DNA of 64,000 bases from Dokdonella_A sp937902695 (GTDB lineage: Bacteria > Pseudomonadota > Gammaproteobacteria > Xanthomonadales > Rhodanobacteraceae), in contig JBEHYO010000007.1 in NCBI GenBank assembly GCA_048498135.1, positions 15,084 through 79,083 on the forward strand, written 5' to 3'. This document shows positions 1-8,770 of this stretch, piece after piece. The notes under the pieces were generated by a model. That model saw only the letters and a program-made list of their open reading frames with translations, was not told where the DNA came from and did no database searches. Each line of letters starts with the position of its first letter. The stretch's first letter is position 1. Made by a program: the position numbers and the translations under genes.

Positions 1-353
1 GAAGCGGCGCGAGCCGGTTTAGCGAGAGAACGCGCGACGAGAAGTGATACGACGCCGACGAAGATGAGGATCATCACTGCGGAAACGACGGCGGTGCCCA
101 TATGTGGCCCACCGGTTCCGCTCGCTAGCCAAATGGCGGCGGCAGCCAGAATGCACGCGATTCCGTACAGCACAAACAGGTGTTGTGCCGAGACTCGTAC
201 CGTTGGCGAGACGTAAGACGCCACCATGCAGATCATGGCGCAGAGGACAAAAATGGCTGGGGCGAACGGTTTCAAGGAACTCAATGTCATGGACGCAAGG
301 ACGACGACGACACCGAGCGCGACCCCGAACAGCAGCCCCAGCAGAGCTTTCAT
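1..353 (-). CDS. Integral membrane protein, C-terminus cut by window edge
   Basis: I read an open frame on the minus strand beginning with ATG at 353 (MKALLGLLFG...) and running off the left edge without a stop, giving at least 117 residues. It shows about four hydrophobic stretches: the extreme N-terminus, one around 'APAIFVLCAMICMVASYV', one around 'LYGIACILAAAAIWLA', and one around 'VMILIFVGVVSLLVA'. It is therefore probably a small polytopic inner-membrane protein. I recognise no family. The ribosome site is weak (GAGTGA-like), so the start is uncertain. The base composition here is less GC-rich than in the genes to the right. Membrane character is seen directly; function is unknown. Confidence 0.55.
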   Translation of the reverse strand, partial: MKALLGLLFGVALGVVVVLASMTLSSLKPFAPAIFVLCAMICMVASYVSPTVRVSAQHLFVLYGIACILAAAAIWLASGTGGPHMGTAVVSAVMILIFVGVVSLLVARSLAKPARAA

Positions 354-741
354 TAAGTCACTCGAGTGCGTGAGTTTATCGCTTCAAGCTATTACGGAAC
401 GCCACCGCAATGCACCCAAGTGCAACTGAAGTTTGTGTTCCCGTAAAACTGGGTCCGTCGCTTCCGGATCGCACGTGGCTATCGACCTCGCGCGCACGAC
501 AGCGATGCCGCGATGCGTACCACGTAGGTACGTACCGACGTCTCCAATCCGGTCATCGCGGCAAATATTCACCCAGCCGCGTTGCCATCCTTTCTTAATC
601 GCATAGCGAAATTGTGAGCACAAGTGAGAGGCGACAGGTCGATGCGCGTCTGGACGAAATCGCCGCGGATGGATCGAGCACGCATTGATGGCTCGAACGG
701 AATTGCTCGACGCGCGGTTCCGATTTCGAGAGGTGCCGCCG
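354..741. other. Intergenic stretch without a supported gene
   Basis: This stretch separates two minus-strand genes. A 79-codon minus-strand frame at 384-623 exists, but it has no recognisable family, no clear ribosome site and atypical composition, so I do not call it. A short palindrome, GGTACGTACC, lies at 527-536. The stretch is poorer in GC than most of the window. Confidence 0.4.
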
Positions 742-1446
742 TCAGTGCATCACGAGCCGCCGGGCGATCTCGGCGAACACGCGGTCGTAGCTCGTGAGCA
801 CCAGGCCGAGGCTCAGCGTGTCGTAAACGCCGTGCACGACGATGTTGAGCCAGAGATTGCGCCCGCCGTACGCGTAGACGCACGCAAAGACGAGCCCGAG
901 CACACCCGTGATCAGGACGCCGGTCGGGCGCTGGTACATGTGCGCGAGACCGAACAGCGCGCTCGACAACATCACGGCCGCCGCGGTCGCGATGGGCGAT
1001 GCGCCGCCGAACGCGGCTTCGAGCCGGCCGATCAGGAATCCGCGGAACACGATCTCCTCGCAGATCGCAGCACCCAGCCAGATGCGCGGCATCAGCGCGA
1101 GATAGGCCGGAAGATCGCCGCGCACGTAGTCGAACGCGGATAGATCGCGAGGAATCCCGGTGATCGCCTCGGCGATCGGCGTAAGCAGCAGCTTGGAGAA
1201 GAAGAGCATCGCGAGGCCAACGAGGACGCCGAGTGCGATCGTGCGCGCGATCGAGCGCGGATGGCCGAGCCCGAGTTCGCGCACCGGCGCGAGCGTCTCG
1301 AACGCGACTGCGGCAATCGCGATCGCGGCGGCAATGAAGATCGTGAAATCGGAATCGATCAGCGCGAACACGATCGCGACGAGAGCGATCCAGCAGAGCT
1401 GCCGGAGGCGAAACAACACGCCCGGCGTCATTGCGGCATCGGTCAC
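742..1446 (-). CDS. CPBP family intramembrane metalloprotease (Rce1/abortive-infection type)
   Basis: This 234-residue protein has about six to eight hydrophobic segments and the CPBP (Abi/Rce1) signature: a glutamate pair followed by FRG (E130-E131, 'CEEIVFRGF'), a second motif 'FGLAH' with H169, and a third histidine at 'VVHGVYD' (H205). Members of the family are intramembrane proteases or maturation factors; the substrate cannot be read from sequence. The start is GTG at 1446. It overlaps the stop of the upstream histidine kinase by four bases (GTGA), so the two are very probably translated as a coupled pair. The family assignment is strong; a role linked to the kinase signal is inference from coupling only. 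Confidence 0.88.
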   Translation of the reverse strand: MTDAAMTPGVLFRLRQLCWIALVAIVFALIDSDFTIFIAAAIAIAAVAFETLAPVRELGLGHPRSIARTIALGVLVGLAMLFFSKLLLTPIAEAITGIPRDLSAFDYVRGDLPAYLALMPRIWLGAAICEEIVFRGFLIGRLEAAFGGASPIATAAAVMLSSALFGLAHMYQRPTGVLITGVLGLVFACVYAYGGRNLWLNIVVHGVYDTLSLGLVLTSYDRVFAEIARRLVMH

Positions 1447-4400
1447 GCGGCGCGCTCTCGCGACGCCAGCGCGGCGCCGATCGCCGCGTCGAGCAGCGCG
1501 GAGGTGACGGGCTTGCGCAGGAGTCCATCCATGCCGGCGGCGCGGATCTGCATGTCCTCATCGCCGATCGAGCGCGCGGTTACCGCGATCATCGGCAGAT
1601 CGGGCTGCACCGCGCCGGCGCGGATCATGCGGGCGAGCTTGAGCCCGTCGATGCCGGGAAGATCGAGATCGAGCAGCGCGATGTCGAAGCGACAATCCTT
1701 GAGCTCGACGAGCGCCGCAAGCCCGTTCGCCGCGTGCCGGGCGCGATGGCCCATGCCGGCGAGAAGGCCGAGCAGCACTTCGGCGACGGTCGGTTCGTCC
1801 TCGACCAGCAGGATGTCGAGCCCGCCCGCGGCGGTGCTCGGAGTCGCGGCCGCTCGTGCGGCGCCGGCCGGCTGCGCCTCGTAGATCGGCAGGTCGAAGT
1901 CGAACGTGCTGCCTTCGCCGAGCGCGGACGTGACCGCGATGCGCCCGCCCATCAGCATCGCCAGATGCTGGCTGATCGAGAGCCCAAGGCCGCTGCCGCC
2001 GTAGCGCTTCGTCACGCCTTCGGCCTGCTCGAAGCGGTTGAAGAGCCGCATGCGCACCGCTTCGCTCATGCCGGGACCGGTGTCCTCGACGCGAAAGCGC
2101 AGCTGCTCGCCGCCGACGCGCGAGAGCGCGAGCGCGATCCCGCCGCGCTCGGTGAACTTGATCGCGTTGTTCATGAGGTTCAGCAGGATCTGCTTGATCC
2201 GGTGCTCGTCGCCCCAGACCGACGCCGGCACGTTCGGCGCGATGTCGACCGCGATCGAAAGCCCCTTGCGCTCGGCAAGCGGATGGCCGAGCGCGGCGAC
2301 CTCGCGCACGAGCGCGGCCGGATCGAGCTTGCGATCGTCGAGCGCGAACTTGCCGGCCTCGATGCGCGCGATGTCGAGGCTGTCGTTGACGAGCCGCAGC
2401 AACAGCTCGCCAGACTGGTGGATCGCCTTCGCATAGCCGCGCTGGCGCTCGTCGAGCGGCGTCGACAGAAGGAGCTCGCTCATGCCGAGGACGCCGGTCA
2501 TCGGCGTGCGCACCTCATGGCCCATCGTCGCGAGGAAATTGGACTTGGCCTCGGCAAGCTGCTCGGCGCTCTTGCGCCGCGTCTCGGCGAGCGCCAGCGC
2601 GTGACGGCGCTTGATGCGCATGCGATACGCATAGAGCAATGCGAGCGCGACGCCGATGAGCAGGAGCGCATAGGCGACGAACGCCGACGGACGCGCCCAC
2701 ATCGGCGGCGCGACCGTGACCGGGATCGGATCGAGCGCATTCCAGGCGCCGTCCGCGTTCGACGCGCGGACCTGCAGCGTGTACGAGCCGGATGGCAGCT
2801 GCGAATACGTGCGCTCGCCGCGCGCCGAATCGATCCATTCCGGATCGAAGCCGGCCATCTGGAAGCGATAGCGGTTCGAGCCGGGATTGGCGTACGACAG
2901 CGCGCGCGCGGTAATCGTGAGATCGATGTCGTCGGCGAGCAGCTCGACCGGCGCGCCGGGATCGAGCGCGACCACGCGTCCGCCCCGGCGCACGCTGAGG
3001 CCGACCAGCTGCAGCGGCGGCGCGGGCGTATCGAAATGGAGGTGCGCGGGATCGAATGCGACGACGCCGTCTTCGGAGCCCGCGTACAACGTGCCGTCGC
3101 TGCCGCGAGCGAGCGCGCCTTCGAGGAACTCCTGGCTCGGCAGGCCGTCGCTGGTGTTGAAGCGGCGGATCACGCGCGTGCGCGGATCGGCGCGCCAGAG
3201 TCCGCGCGACGACGTGACCCAGACCGCGCCGTCGGCCGAGATCGCCATTGCGGTCGCGCGCATCGTCGGCCAGTCGTCTGCCGATTCGAACCGGAGCGAG
3301 CGCAGCGCCGTGACCCCGTCGATGCGATAGCGCTCGAGCGCGCCCAGCCGATGCAGCCACAGCTCGCCGTCGGCGGCGAAGCCGAGCGCGTCGATGCGCT
3401 CGTGCGGAATGCCGGCGATCGACACGAATGCGCCCTGCGCCTCGTCGAGCCGCTCGACGCCGCTGCTGGTCGCGATCCAGGGGACGCCCTTCGGATCGAG
3501 CGCGAGCGCGTTGATGTCGGCATCGCCGAGCGTCTTCTCGGTGACCGTGTAGCGGCGCAGCACGCGCGGCACGCCGCCCGACTCGGGCGCCGCGAGCAGC
3601 GAGACGCCGCCGCCGAGCGAGACCGCCCAGACGTCGCCGTCGCTCGCATGCACGAGCTTCGTCACGTGCCCCGGCGGCGGCAGCGCATCGACGCGCGTCA
3701 GGTCGACCGGCACCGCGACCGACGATCCGTCGGCGAGATTCCGCAGCGAAAGCCCGTTGCGGTCGCCGAGCCAGAGGCGGCCATGGTGCTCGGGAAGGAT
3801 TGCGGTCAGGAAGCTCGATGCATCGACCGCACCGCGCACCCGCCGCTCGATGGTTCCGGTGACGGGATCGATGCGGTCGAGCGAGCCGTTCGCGGTCGCG
3901 ACCCAGGCTGCGTTGTCGTCGTCGAGCGCGATCGCGCTCACGCGCGGCGAGCTGAGGCTCGCCGCCTCGCCCGGCACGTGGCGAAAGCTCGCGAAATCGC
4001 GCCAGTGCGGCGGAAGATGCGCCAGACCCGCGCCGTCGAGCCCGAACCACGTGCCGCCTTCGGCATCGAGCATGATGTCCTGCACGCGCACGGACGGCAT
4101 CGTGCCGGCGACCGATTCCTCGCCCGCATAGCGCAGCACGCGGTCGCCGTCGATCTCGACGACGCCGTTGAGCGTGCCGACCCAGATCTCGCCGCCGGCG
4201 CCGCGCGTCATGCTGACGATCGAAAGCGGCGGCGTCGCATCGGCGGCGACTTCGCCGAGATAGTCGAGGCCGGCGCCTACGCGGAAAAGACCCTTGCGCG
4301 TGCCGACGAGCATGCTGCCGTCGTCTTCCGGCACGAATGCCCAGACCACCGAGCCGCCCTTGCGCTGATCGAGCGGCGGAATCGCGACGTGCACGATGCG

Positions 4401-5039
4401 GCCGTCGCCTTCGCGCACATCGAGCCCGGCGTCGGTGCCGATCCATAGGCGCCCGCCCTTGTCGGCGCGCAGGCTGACGATGTTGCTCGAGCGCAGGCTC
4501 TCGGGTTTCTCGGCGTCGTGGTCGACGTGCAGGAAACTCCCGTCCGCCTGCAGCGCATTGAGGCCGCCGAGGTAGGTGCCGACCCAGATCGTGCCGTTCG
4601 TGTCCTCGGCAAGCGCCCAGACGTCGTCGTTGCCGAGCGTCTTCAGGTCGTTCGGCACATGCCTTCGTTGCGTGAAGTGCTCGCCGTCGGGCTCGAGCCG
4701 GTTGAGCCCGGAGCCTTCGCCGCCGCACCAGAACGTGCCCTTGCTGTCGATCAGCAGCGTGGTGATCTTGTTGCTGCCGATCGAATGCGGCTCGGACGGA
4801 TCGTTGCGAAACACATGGAAGCTGACGCCGTCGTAGCGCGCGAGGCCGTCGTAGGTGCCGATCCAGAGGAAGCCGGCGCGATCCTGCACGATCCGATAGA
4901 CCGTGCTCGACGGCAAGCCGTCGGCGACGCCGGTCATGACGAACTGCGGCGGTGCCGGCGGCGGTCCAGCCGCGGCGATGCGCGCGATCGCCGCCAGCGC
5001 GAGCGCGGCGACCAGCGACGGCGTGGAAAAGCGATACAT
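1443..5039 (-). CDS. Two-component-regulator-propeller hybrid histidine kinase with receiver
   Basis: A 1198-residue sensor. From the N-terminus it shows a signal peptide (MYRFSTPSLVAALALAAIA), then about 700 residues of periplasmic Reg_prop repeats of the type 'GFLWIGTYDGLARYDG'. A Y_Y_Y domain follows ('NRYRFQMAGFDPEWIDS'), then one membrane helix ('AYALLLIGVALALLYAYRM'). Next come HisKA with phospho-acceptor H841 ('MGHEVRTPM') and an HATPase domain ('NNAIKF', 'DTGPGM', 'GGSGLGLSI'). The C-terminal receiver has D1124 in 'LLDLDLPG' and the conserved Lys in 'LLRKP'. I chose ATG at 5039 because GGAGGG stands four bases upstream; the frame remains open farther up without a better start. No DNA-binding output domain is present, so a separate partner is expected. 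The ligand is unknown. Confidence 0.92.
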   Translation of the reverse strand: MYRFSTPSLVAALALAAIARIAAAGPPPAPPQFVMTGVADGLPSSTVYRIVQDRAGFLWIGTYDGLARYDGVSFHVFRNDPSEPHSIGSNKITTLLIDSKGTFWCGGEGSGLNRLEPDGEHFTQRRHVPNDLKTLGNDDVWALAEDTNGTIWVGTYLGGLNALQADGSFLHVDHDAEKPESLRSSNIVSLRADKGGRLWIGTDAGLDVREGDGRIVHVAIPPLDQRKGGSVVWAFVPEDDGSMLVGTRKGLFRVGAGLDYLGEVAADATPPLSIVSMTRGAGGEIWVGTLNGVVEIDGDRVLRYAGEESVAGTMPSVRVQDIMLDAEGGTWFGLDGAGLAHLPPHWRDFASFRHVPGEAASLSSPRVSAIALDDDNAAWVATANGSLDRIDPVTGTIERRVRGAVDASSFLTAILPEHHGRLWLGDRNGLSLRNLADGSSVAVPVDLTRVDALPPPGHVTKLVHASDGDVWAVSLGGGVSLLAAPESGGVPRVLRRYTVTEKTLGDADINALALDPKGVPWIATSSGVERLDEAQGAFVSIAGIPHERIDALGFAADGELWLHRLGALERYRIDGVTALRSLRFESADDWPTMRATAMAISADGAVWVTSSRGLWRADPRTRVIRRFNTSDGLPSQEFLEGALARGSDGTLYAGSEDGVVAFDPAHLHFDTPAPPLQLVGLSVRRGGRVVALDPGAPVELLADDIDLTITARALSYANPGSNRYRFQMAGFDPEWIDSARGERTYSQLPSGSYTLQVRASNADGAWNALDPIPVTVAPPMWARPSAFVAYALLLIGVALALLYAYRMRIKRRHALALAETRRKSAEQLAEAKSNFLATMGHEVRTPMTGVLGMSELLLSTPLDERQRGYAKAIHQSGELLLRLVNDSLDIARIEAGKFALDDRKLDPAALVREVAALGHPLAERKGLSIAVDIAPNVPASVWGDEHRIKQILLNLMNNAIKFTERGGIALALSRVGGEQLRFRVEDTGPGMSEAVRMRLFNRFEQAEGVTKRYGGSGLGLSISQHLAMLMGGRIAVTSALGEGSTFDFDLPIYEAQPAGAARAAATPSTAAGGLDILLVEDEPTVAEVLLGLLAGMGHRARHAANGLAALVELKDCRFDIALLDLDLPGIDGLKLARMIRAGAVQPDLPMIAVTARSIGDEDMQIRAAGMDGLLRKPVTSALLDAAIGAALASRERAA

Positions 5040-5101
5040 GTATCCCTCCGGGCGGTGATACTGCCATGGGGCGGGCTCTGCCGCAGCATGCGGCCGGGTT
5101 T

Positions 5102-5206
5102 GGCTGACAGGCCGCCATGGCCTGGAGCCCAAGCGGCGCGATCCCTCGCGCCGCCCGCGCGCGGCGCACCGGTGATCCGTCCGTCCTCGTCGTCGCGTCA
5201 GAGGGG
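5102..5206. repeat. Dispersed repeat, partial copy of the element at 23.8 kb
   Basis: This roughly 105-base segment between the kinase start and the next gene aligns with 23781-23890 in the same orientation. Shared blocks include 'GGCGCGATCCCTCGCGCCGC', 'TGATCCGTCCG' and 'AGAGGGG'. At 23.8 kb the same block lies inside a larger inverted-repeat element, so this may be a relic of that element. The repeat is non-coding in my reading. Confidence 0.7.
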
Positions 5207-5279
5207 CGCAAGGGCACGCCTGAAACCAAAAAGCGAAGCGACGAGCCTGGCCGGCAAATCGCTGCGGTTAGAATGAGTC

Positions 5280-6776
5280 GTGTCGTCGCCGCGCCTGCCA
5301 CTGCGCCTGGTCTTTCTCGCCGCGCTTGCGATCGGGGCGGCGCTCGCGCTCGGGCTCGTCGTCGCCGCGCTGAACAGCGTGCTCGAGTTCTACCAGCGGG
5401 TGTCCGAGCTTCCGGTCTGGTTGCGCGTTCCGCTGATCGTGCTCGGCGCGGCGCTGCTCGTCGCGATCGGCTGGCTGATCTGGCGGCTCGCCCGGCCGGC
5501 CGCGCGCGTGGCCGGCACAACGGCGCCTGCGGTCTCGCGAAGCGAAGTCGAATCGCGCATCGGCGGCCTTCGCGCGCGCAAGGCAGAGACCGCGGCGCTC
5601 GAAGCGGAGCTCGTCGAGCTCGACCGGCGGCGCCTCGGCGGCGACGTGCAGGTCGCGCTGTTCGGTGAGATCTCGACCGGCAAGTCGAGCCTGATCCGCG
5701 CGCTCGCGCCGGATGCGGCGCCCAACGTCGACGTGCGCGGCGGCACCACGCGCGCGGTTGCGCATTTCCGCGGCCGCCTGCCGGATGGGCGCGAGCTCGT
5801 GCTCGCCGACGTGCCGGGCAGCGCGGAGGTCGAGGGGCGCGTGCGCGAGCAGATCGCACGCGACGAGGCGCTGCGCGCGCACGCGGTCGTCTACGTCACG
5901 GCATCCGATCTCACGCGCGCGCAGGCTGCCGAAATCGGCTGGCTATCCCGGTTTGGAAAGCCGCTCGTGATCGCCGTCAACAAGGCCGATCAGTACGACG
6001 ACGCCGAAGTCGCTGCGCTGCTCGGCACGATCGAACGGCGCTGCGACGCGCGCGCAGCCGCCGTGGTCGCGATCAGCGCAGGCGGCAGCGAACGTTACGA
6101 GCGCACGCTCGCCGACGGGCGCCGCGAGCGCGTCGAGCGCGAGCGCGTGCCCTCGATCGCGCCGCTCGTCGCCGCCCTCGAACGCCTGACCGCGCCGGGT
6201 GCCGATGCGCTCGAACCCGCGCGAGAGGCCGCCGTGCTCGCCGAAGTCGGACGGCGCAGCGATGCGCTCGCGCGCGAAACGGCGGCGCGCGAATCGGCCG
6301 AGACGGTCGCGAAATACACGCGCCGCGCGGTCATCGGCGCGCTCGCCGCGGTCGCGCCGGGCAGCGACATCCTGATCCAGGGCGCGCTCGGCACCGCGCT
6401 CGTGCGCGAGCTCGCGCGCATCCACGGCGTGCCCGTGCGCGAGCTCGACGTCGAGGCGCTGCTCGCGCGCCTCGGGCTCACGGTGCGCAACACGACCGCG
6501 ATCGTGCTGGCGATCGCGGGCAACGCGCTGAAGGCGTTTCCGGGCCTCGGCACGCTCGGCGGCGGCATGCTGCACGCGGTTGCGTACGGCCTCGTCTTCG
6601 ACAGCCTCGGGCGCGCACTCGCAGCGACGCTCGCCGAACGCGCCGAGCTCGACGCCGCCGACATCGAGACGCGCGTGCGCGTGCTGCTCGCCGAGCCCGC
6701 GCGCGAGCGCATCGAGCGCGTGGCGCGCCTCGCGCTCGAAGCCGCCCGGGACGGCACTCAGCGCGCGCGAGGGTAA
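5280..6776 (+). CDS. Membrane-anchored Era-like GTPase with DUF697-type C-terminus
   Basis: A 498-residue protein. Two hydrophobic N-terminal helices (about residues 9-31 and 48-68) are followed by a short coiled region rich in Ala/Glu. A TRAFAC G domain comes next: P-loop 'GEISTGKS' (129-136), switch-I Thr in 'GGTTRA', 'DVPG' for G3 and 'NKAD' for G4. The C-terminal third is hydrophobic and Ala/Gly-rich ('VIGALAAVAPGSDILIQGALG'), typical of the DUF697/YcjF-like tail. It is a likely membrane-associated GTPase of unknown process. The start is GTG at 5280; no ATG in frame is better. A second, soluble-N-terminus relative lies at 8771. The G3 DVPG replaces the more usual DTPG. Confidence 0.85.
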   Translation: MSSPRLPLRLVFLAALAIGAALALGLVVAALNSVLEFYQRVSELPVWLRVPLIVLGAALLVAIGWLIWRLARPAARVAGTTAPAVSRSEVESRIGGLRARKAETAALEAELVELDRRRLGGDVQVALFGEISTGKSSLIRALAPDAAPNVDVRGGTTRAVAHFRGRLPDGRELVLADVPGSAEVEGRVREQIARDEALRAHAVVYVTASDLTRAQAAEIGWLSRFGKPLVIAVNKADQYDDAEVAALLGTIERRCDARAAAVVAISAGGSERYERTLADGRRERVERERVPSIAPLVAALERLTAPGADALEPAREAAVLAEVGRRSDALARETAARESAETVAKYTRRAVIGALAAVAPGSDILIQGALGTALVRELARIHGVPVRELDVEALLARLGLTVRNTTAIVLAIAGNALKAFPGLGTLGGGMLHAVAYGLVFDSLGRALAATLAERAELDAADIETRVRVLLAEPARERIERVARLALEAARDGTQRARG

Positions 6777-6845
6777 TCACCCAGCGGACGCTGCGTTCAG
6801 CGCGCGCAGGTGGCAGCGGCCACGCGTTTTTGCCAAGCTGCGGGC

Positions 6846-7496
6846 ATGGACACCTCGCTGCGCATCGTCGCCCTCGCGGCATCAGCTGCCGTCTGCGCAT
6901 GGTCGCCCGATGCACGCGCGGCACCCGAGACTTACCGCTTCGATCCCGTGCACACGCAGATCTGGTTCGCCGCCAGCCACGAGAATCTTTCGCATCCGCT
7001 CGGACGCCTGCGCGTCAAGGACGGCTGGTTCCAGTTCGATCCCGACGACATCGCGAGCGCGAAGGTCTATGTCGAGATCGATCTCGCCTCGGTCGACATG
7101 GGCGATGCGAAGTGGAGCGATGCGATCCGGTCCGGCCAGTTCTTCGACACCGGCCGCTTTCCGACCGCGCGCTACACGAGCACGAGCGTCACGCCGAAGG
7201 ACAAGACGAGCGGCACGATCCACGGCGAGCTGACCCTGCACGGCGTCACGAAGTCCGTCGACGTCGACTTTCGCTTCAACCGCGTCGGCAACGATCCGTA
7301 CACGTTCAAGCGCAAGGCCGGCTTCTCGGCAACGGCGAAGCTCAACCGCAACGACTTCGACATGAAGCGCTTCCAGGACGTCGTCGGCCAGGATATCGAG
7401 CTCACGATCGAAGTCGAAGGCATCAAGGACGACGGTGCCGCGAAGACGGCCGAGCAAAAGCCCGCGGAGGCGAAAGGCGATGCCGGCAAGGAGTAG
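6846..7496 (+). CDS. YceI family periplasmic lipid-binding-like protein
   Basis: A 216-residue protein with a Sec signal peptide ending near 'SPDARA'. A YceI lipocalin-like beta-barrel follows ('YRFDPVHTQIWFAASH', 'GWFQFDP', 'QFFDTGRFPTARY', 'GELTLHGVTKSV'). YceI proteins bind isoprenoid or amphiphilic ligands in the periplasm. The charged tail (AKTAEQKPAEAKGDAGKE) exceeds the usual family length. The ATG at 6846 is chosen because the signal peptide begins there. The gene overlaps the following cytochrome b561 gene by 17 bases, mirroring the yceI-yceJ pairing known in E. coli and supporting a joint periplasmic redox or quinone-related role. That role is inference. Confidence 0.9.
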   Translation: MDTSLRIVALAASAAVCAWSPDARAAPETYRFDPVHTQIWFAASHENLSHPLGRLRVKDGWFQFDPDDIASAKVYVEIDLASVDMGDAKWSDAIRSGQFFDTGRFPTARYTSTSVTPKDKTSGTIHGELTLHGVTKSVDVDFRFNRVGNDPYTFKRKAGFSATAKLNRNDFDMKRFQDVVGQDIELTIEVEGIKDDGAAKTAEQKPAEAKGDAGKE

Positions 7497-8064
7497 CGCC
7501 TCGCAGTGGGGCAGCCTCGCGAAGTTTTTCCACTGGACCACGGTGATCGCGATCCTCGTGCAGGCGACGATCGGGCTCGTGATGGTCGAGCTGCCGAAGC
7601 GGCCGGGCACGATTCCGGTCTATACGTTCCACAAGTCGCTCGGCCTCGCGATCTTCGCGTTCGCGCTGCTGCGTCTCCTCTGGCGCGCATTCGATCCGCG
7701 ACCTTTGTATCCCGCGACGATGCCGCGCTGGCAGGTCGTCGGCGCGCACGCCGGACACGCGCTGCTCTACACGCTGATCTTCGCGGTGCCGCTGTCGGGC
7801 TGGCTGTTCGATTCGGCGACGGCGCTGCGCCCGCTCTACTGGTTCGGCCTGTTCCGGGTGCCGAGCCTGACCGGCGGGCGCGACGAGGCGATCAAGACGT
7901 TCGCCGAGGCTGCGCACTTCTGGCTGTTCTGGACGCTTGCGGCCGTCGCGGCGGGCCATGCGGCGATCGCGCTCCATCATCAATTCCACGACCGCGACGA
8001 CATCCTGCGCCGCATGTGGCCGGGCCGGCGCCGCGCCGCGGAAGCGACGAAACCGCTACCCTAG
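7480..8064 (+). CDS. Cytochrome b561 (YceJ-like)
   Basis: A 194-residue four-helix membrane cytochrome b. Probable haem-ligand histidines are visible in the first helix ('AKFFHWTTV'), after the first loop ('YTFHKSLGL'), and in the last two helices ('HAGHALLYTLIF', 'AHFWLFW...AAGHAAIALHH'). Family members shuttle electrons between quinol and a periplasmic partner. The start ATG at 7480 has GGAGG nine bases upstream and lies inside the end of the preceding yceI gene. A second yceI gene follows after a REP-like palindrome pair, so this is a yceI-b561-yceI cluster. Confidence 0.9.
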   Translation: MPARSSASQWGSLAKFFHWTTVIAILVQATIGLVMVELPKRPGTIPVYTFHKSLGLAIFAFALLRLLWRAFDPRPLYPATMPRWQVVGAHAGHALLYTLIFAVPLSGWLFDSATALRPLYWFGLFRVPSLTGGRDEAIKTFAEAAHFWLFWTLAAVAAGHAAIALHHQFHDRDDILRRMWPGRRRAAEATKPLP

Positions 8065-8077
8065 ACCCGTCGCCGTG

Positions 8078-8184
8078 CCCCTGTCCCGCTTGCGGGAGAG
8101 GGTCGGGGTGAGGGCCGGCGGGTTCGGCGCTCCGAGGACTGCCTCATCCGCCTCCGGCACCTTCTCCCGCGCAGCGGGAGAAGG
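8078..8184. repeat. REP-like palindrome pair, type 1, copy A
   Basis: Two hairpins of the CTCCCGC/GCGGGAG type bracket about 57 bases. The left one is around 'GTCCCGCTTGCGGGAGAGG', the right one is 'CCTTCTCCCGCGCAGCGGGA' continuing into GAAGG. The spacer carries 'GGGGTGAGGG'. A second copy with the same layout lies at 16847-16955. Both sit just downstream of a stop codon, so they may stabilise or end transcripts. Confidence 0.75.
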
Positions 8185-8211
8185 AAAAAGAATGCGCTAT
8201 AGGAGAACTCA

Positions 8212-8751
8212 ATGATTCGCCTGCTGGTTTCAATCGTGCTGCTGCTGCCGCTCGCCGCGTTCGCGCGCGACTGGCGGGTCGATGCCGCCAGGAGCACGCT
8301 CACGTTCAAGTGCACGTATCAGGGCGAAGGCTTCGACGGCGCGTTCAAGAAGTTCGATGCGACGATCGCGTACGACGCCGCCGATCCGACGAAATCGAAG
8401 TTCGACGTCACGATCGATCTCGCCAGCGTCGACACCGGCAGCAGCGAGCGCGACGACACGCTTGCGACGACCGATTTCTTCGACACGTCGAAGACGCCGA
8501 AGGCCCACTTCGTCACCGAGTCGTTCGCGGGGAACGGCGCCGCCGTCGAGGCGAAGGGCACGCTGACGATCCGCAACAAGACGAAGCCGGTGACGCTCCG
8601 CGTCGCGTTCGCAGAGACCGGCGACACGGCGACGCTCGACGTCGACGCGACGCTCAAGCGCGCCGACTTCGACCTCGGCAACGGCGACGACTGGGCCGAC
8701 ATCGGCGCCGAGGTGCCGGTGCACGGGCACCTCGTCCTCGCGGCGAAGTGA
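8212..8751 (+). CDS. YceI family periplasmic protein, second copy
   Basis: A 179-residue YceI domain protein with a short signal peptide (MIRLLVSIVLLLPLAAFA). It has the characteristic strands 'STLTFKCTYQGEGFDG', 'DFFDTSKTPKAHF' and 'GTLTIRNKTKPV'. It is shorter than the first copy and lacks the charged tail. AGGAGA stands six bases before the ATG, fixing the start. It is probably co-transcribed with the cytochrome b561 gene upstream and with the GTPase gene 19 bases downstream. Confidence 0.9.
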   Translation: MIRLLVSIVLLLPLAAFARDWRVDAARSTLTFKCTYQGEGFDGAFKKFDATIAYDAADPTKSKFDVTIDLASVDTGSSERDDTLATTDFFDTSKTPKAHFVTESFAGNGAAVEAKGTLTIRNKTKPVTLRVAFAETGDTATLDVDATLKRADFDLGNGDDWADIGAEVPVHGHLVLAAK

Positions 8752-8770
8752 CGGCCCGGTAAAGCGCACG

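Noticed and set aside
384..623. 79-codon minus-strand frame between the first two genes
   Set aside because: No recognisable family, weak start context and no support beyond being open.
742..1446. CPBP protease as the processing enzyme for the GFD tail
   Set aside because: Considered because it is an intramembrane protease in the same window, but it is far from the tailed proteins, is coupled to a kinase, and the tails have no membrane helix; there is no positive evidence.
1431..4448. Very long plus-strand open frame opposite the histidine kinase
   Set aside because: It is an Arg/Asp/Ala-rich shadow produced by high GC at third positions; the minus strand shows clear kinase domains.
5273..5275. 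ATG seven bases upstream of the GTG start of the first GTPase
   Set aside because: It is in a different frame and its product lacks the GTPase domain; the GTG frame carries the full protein.
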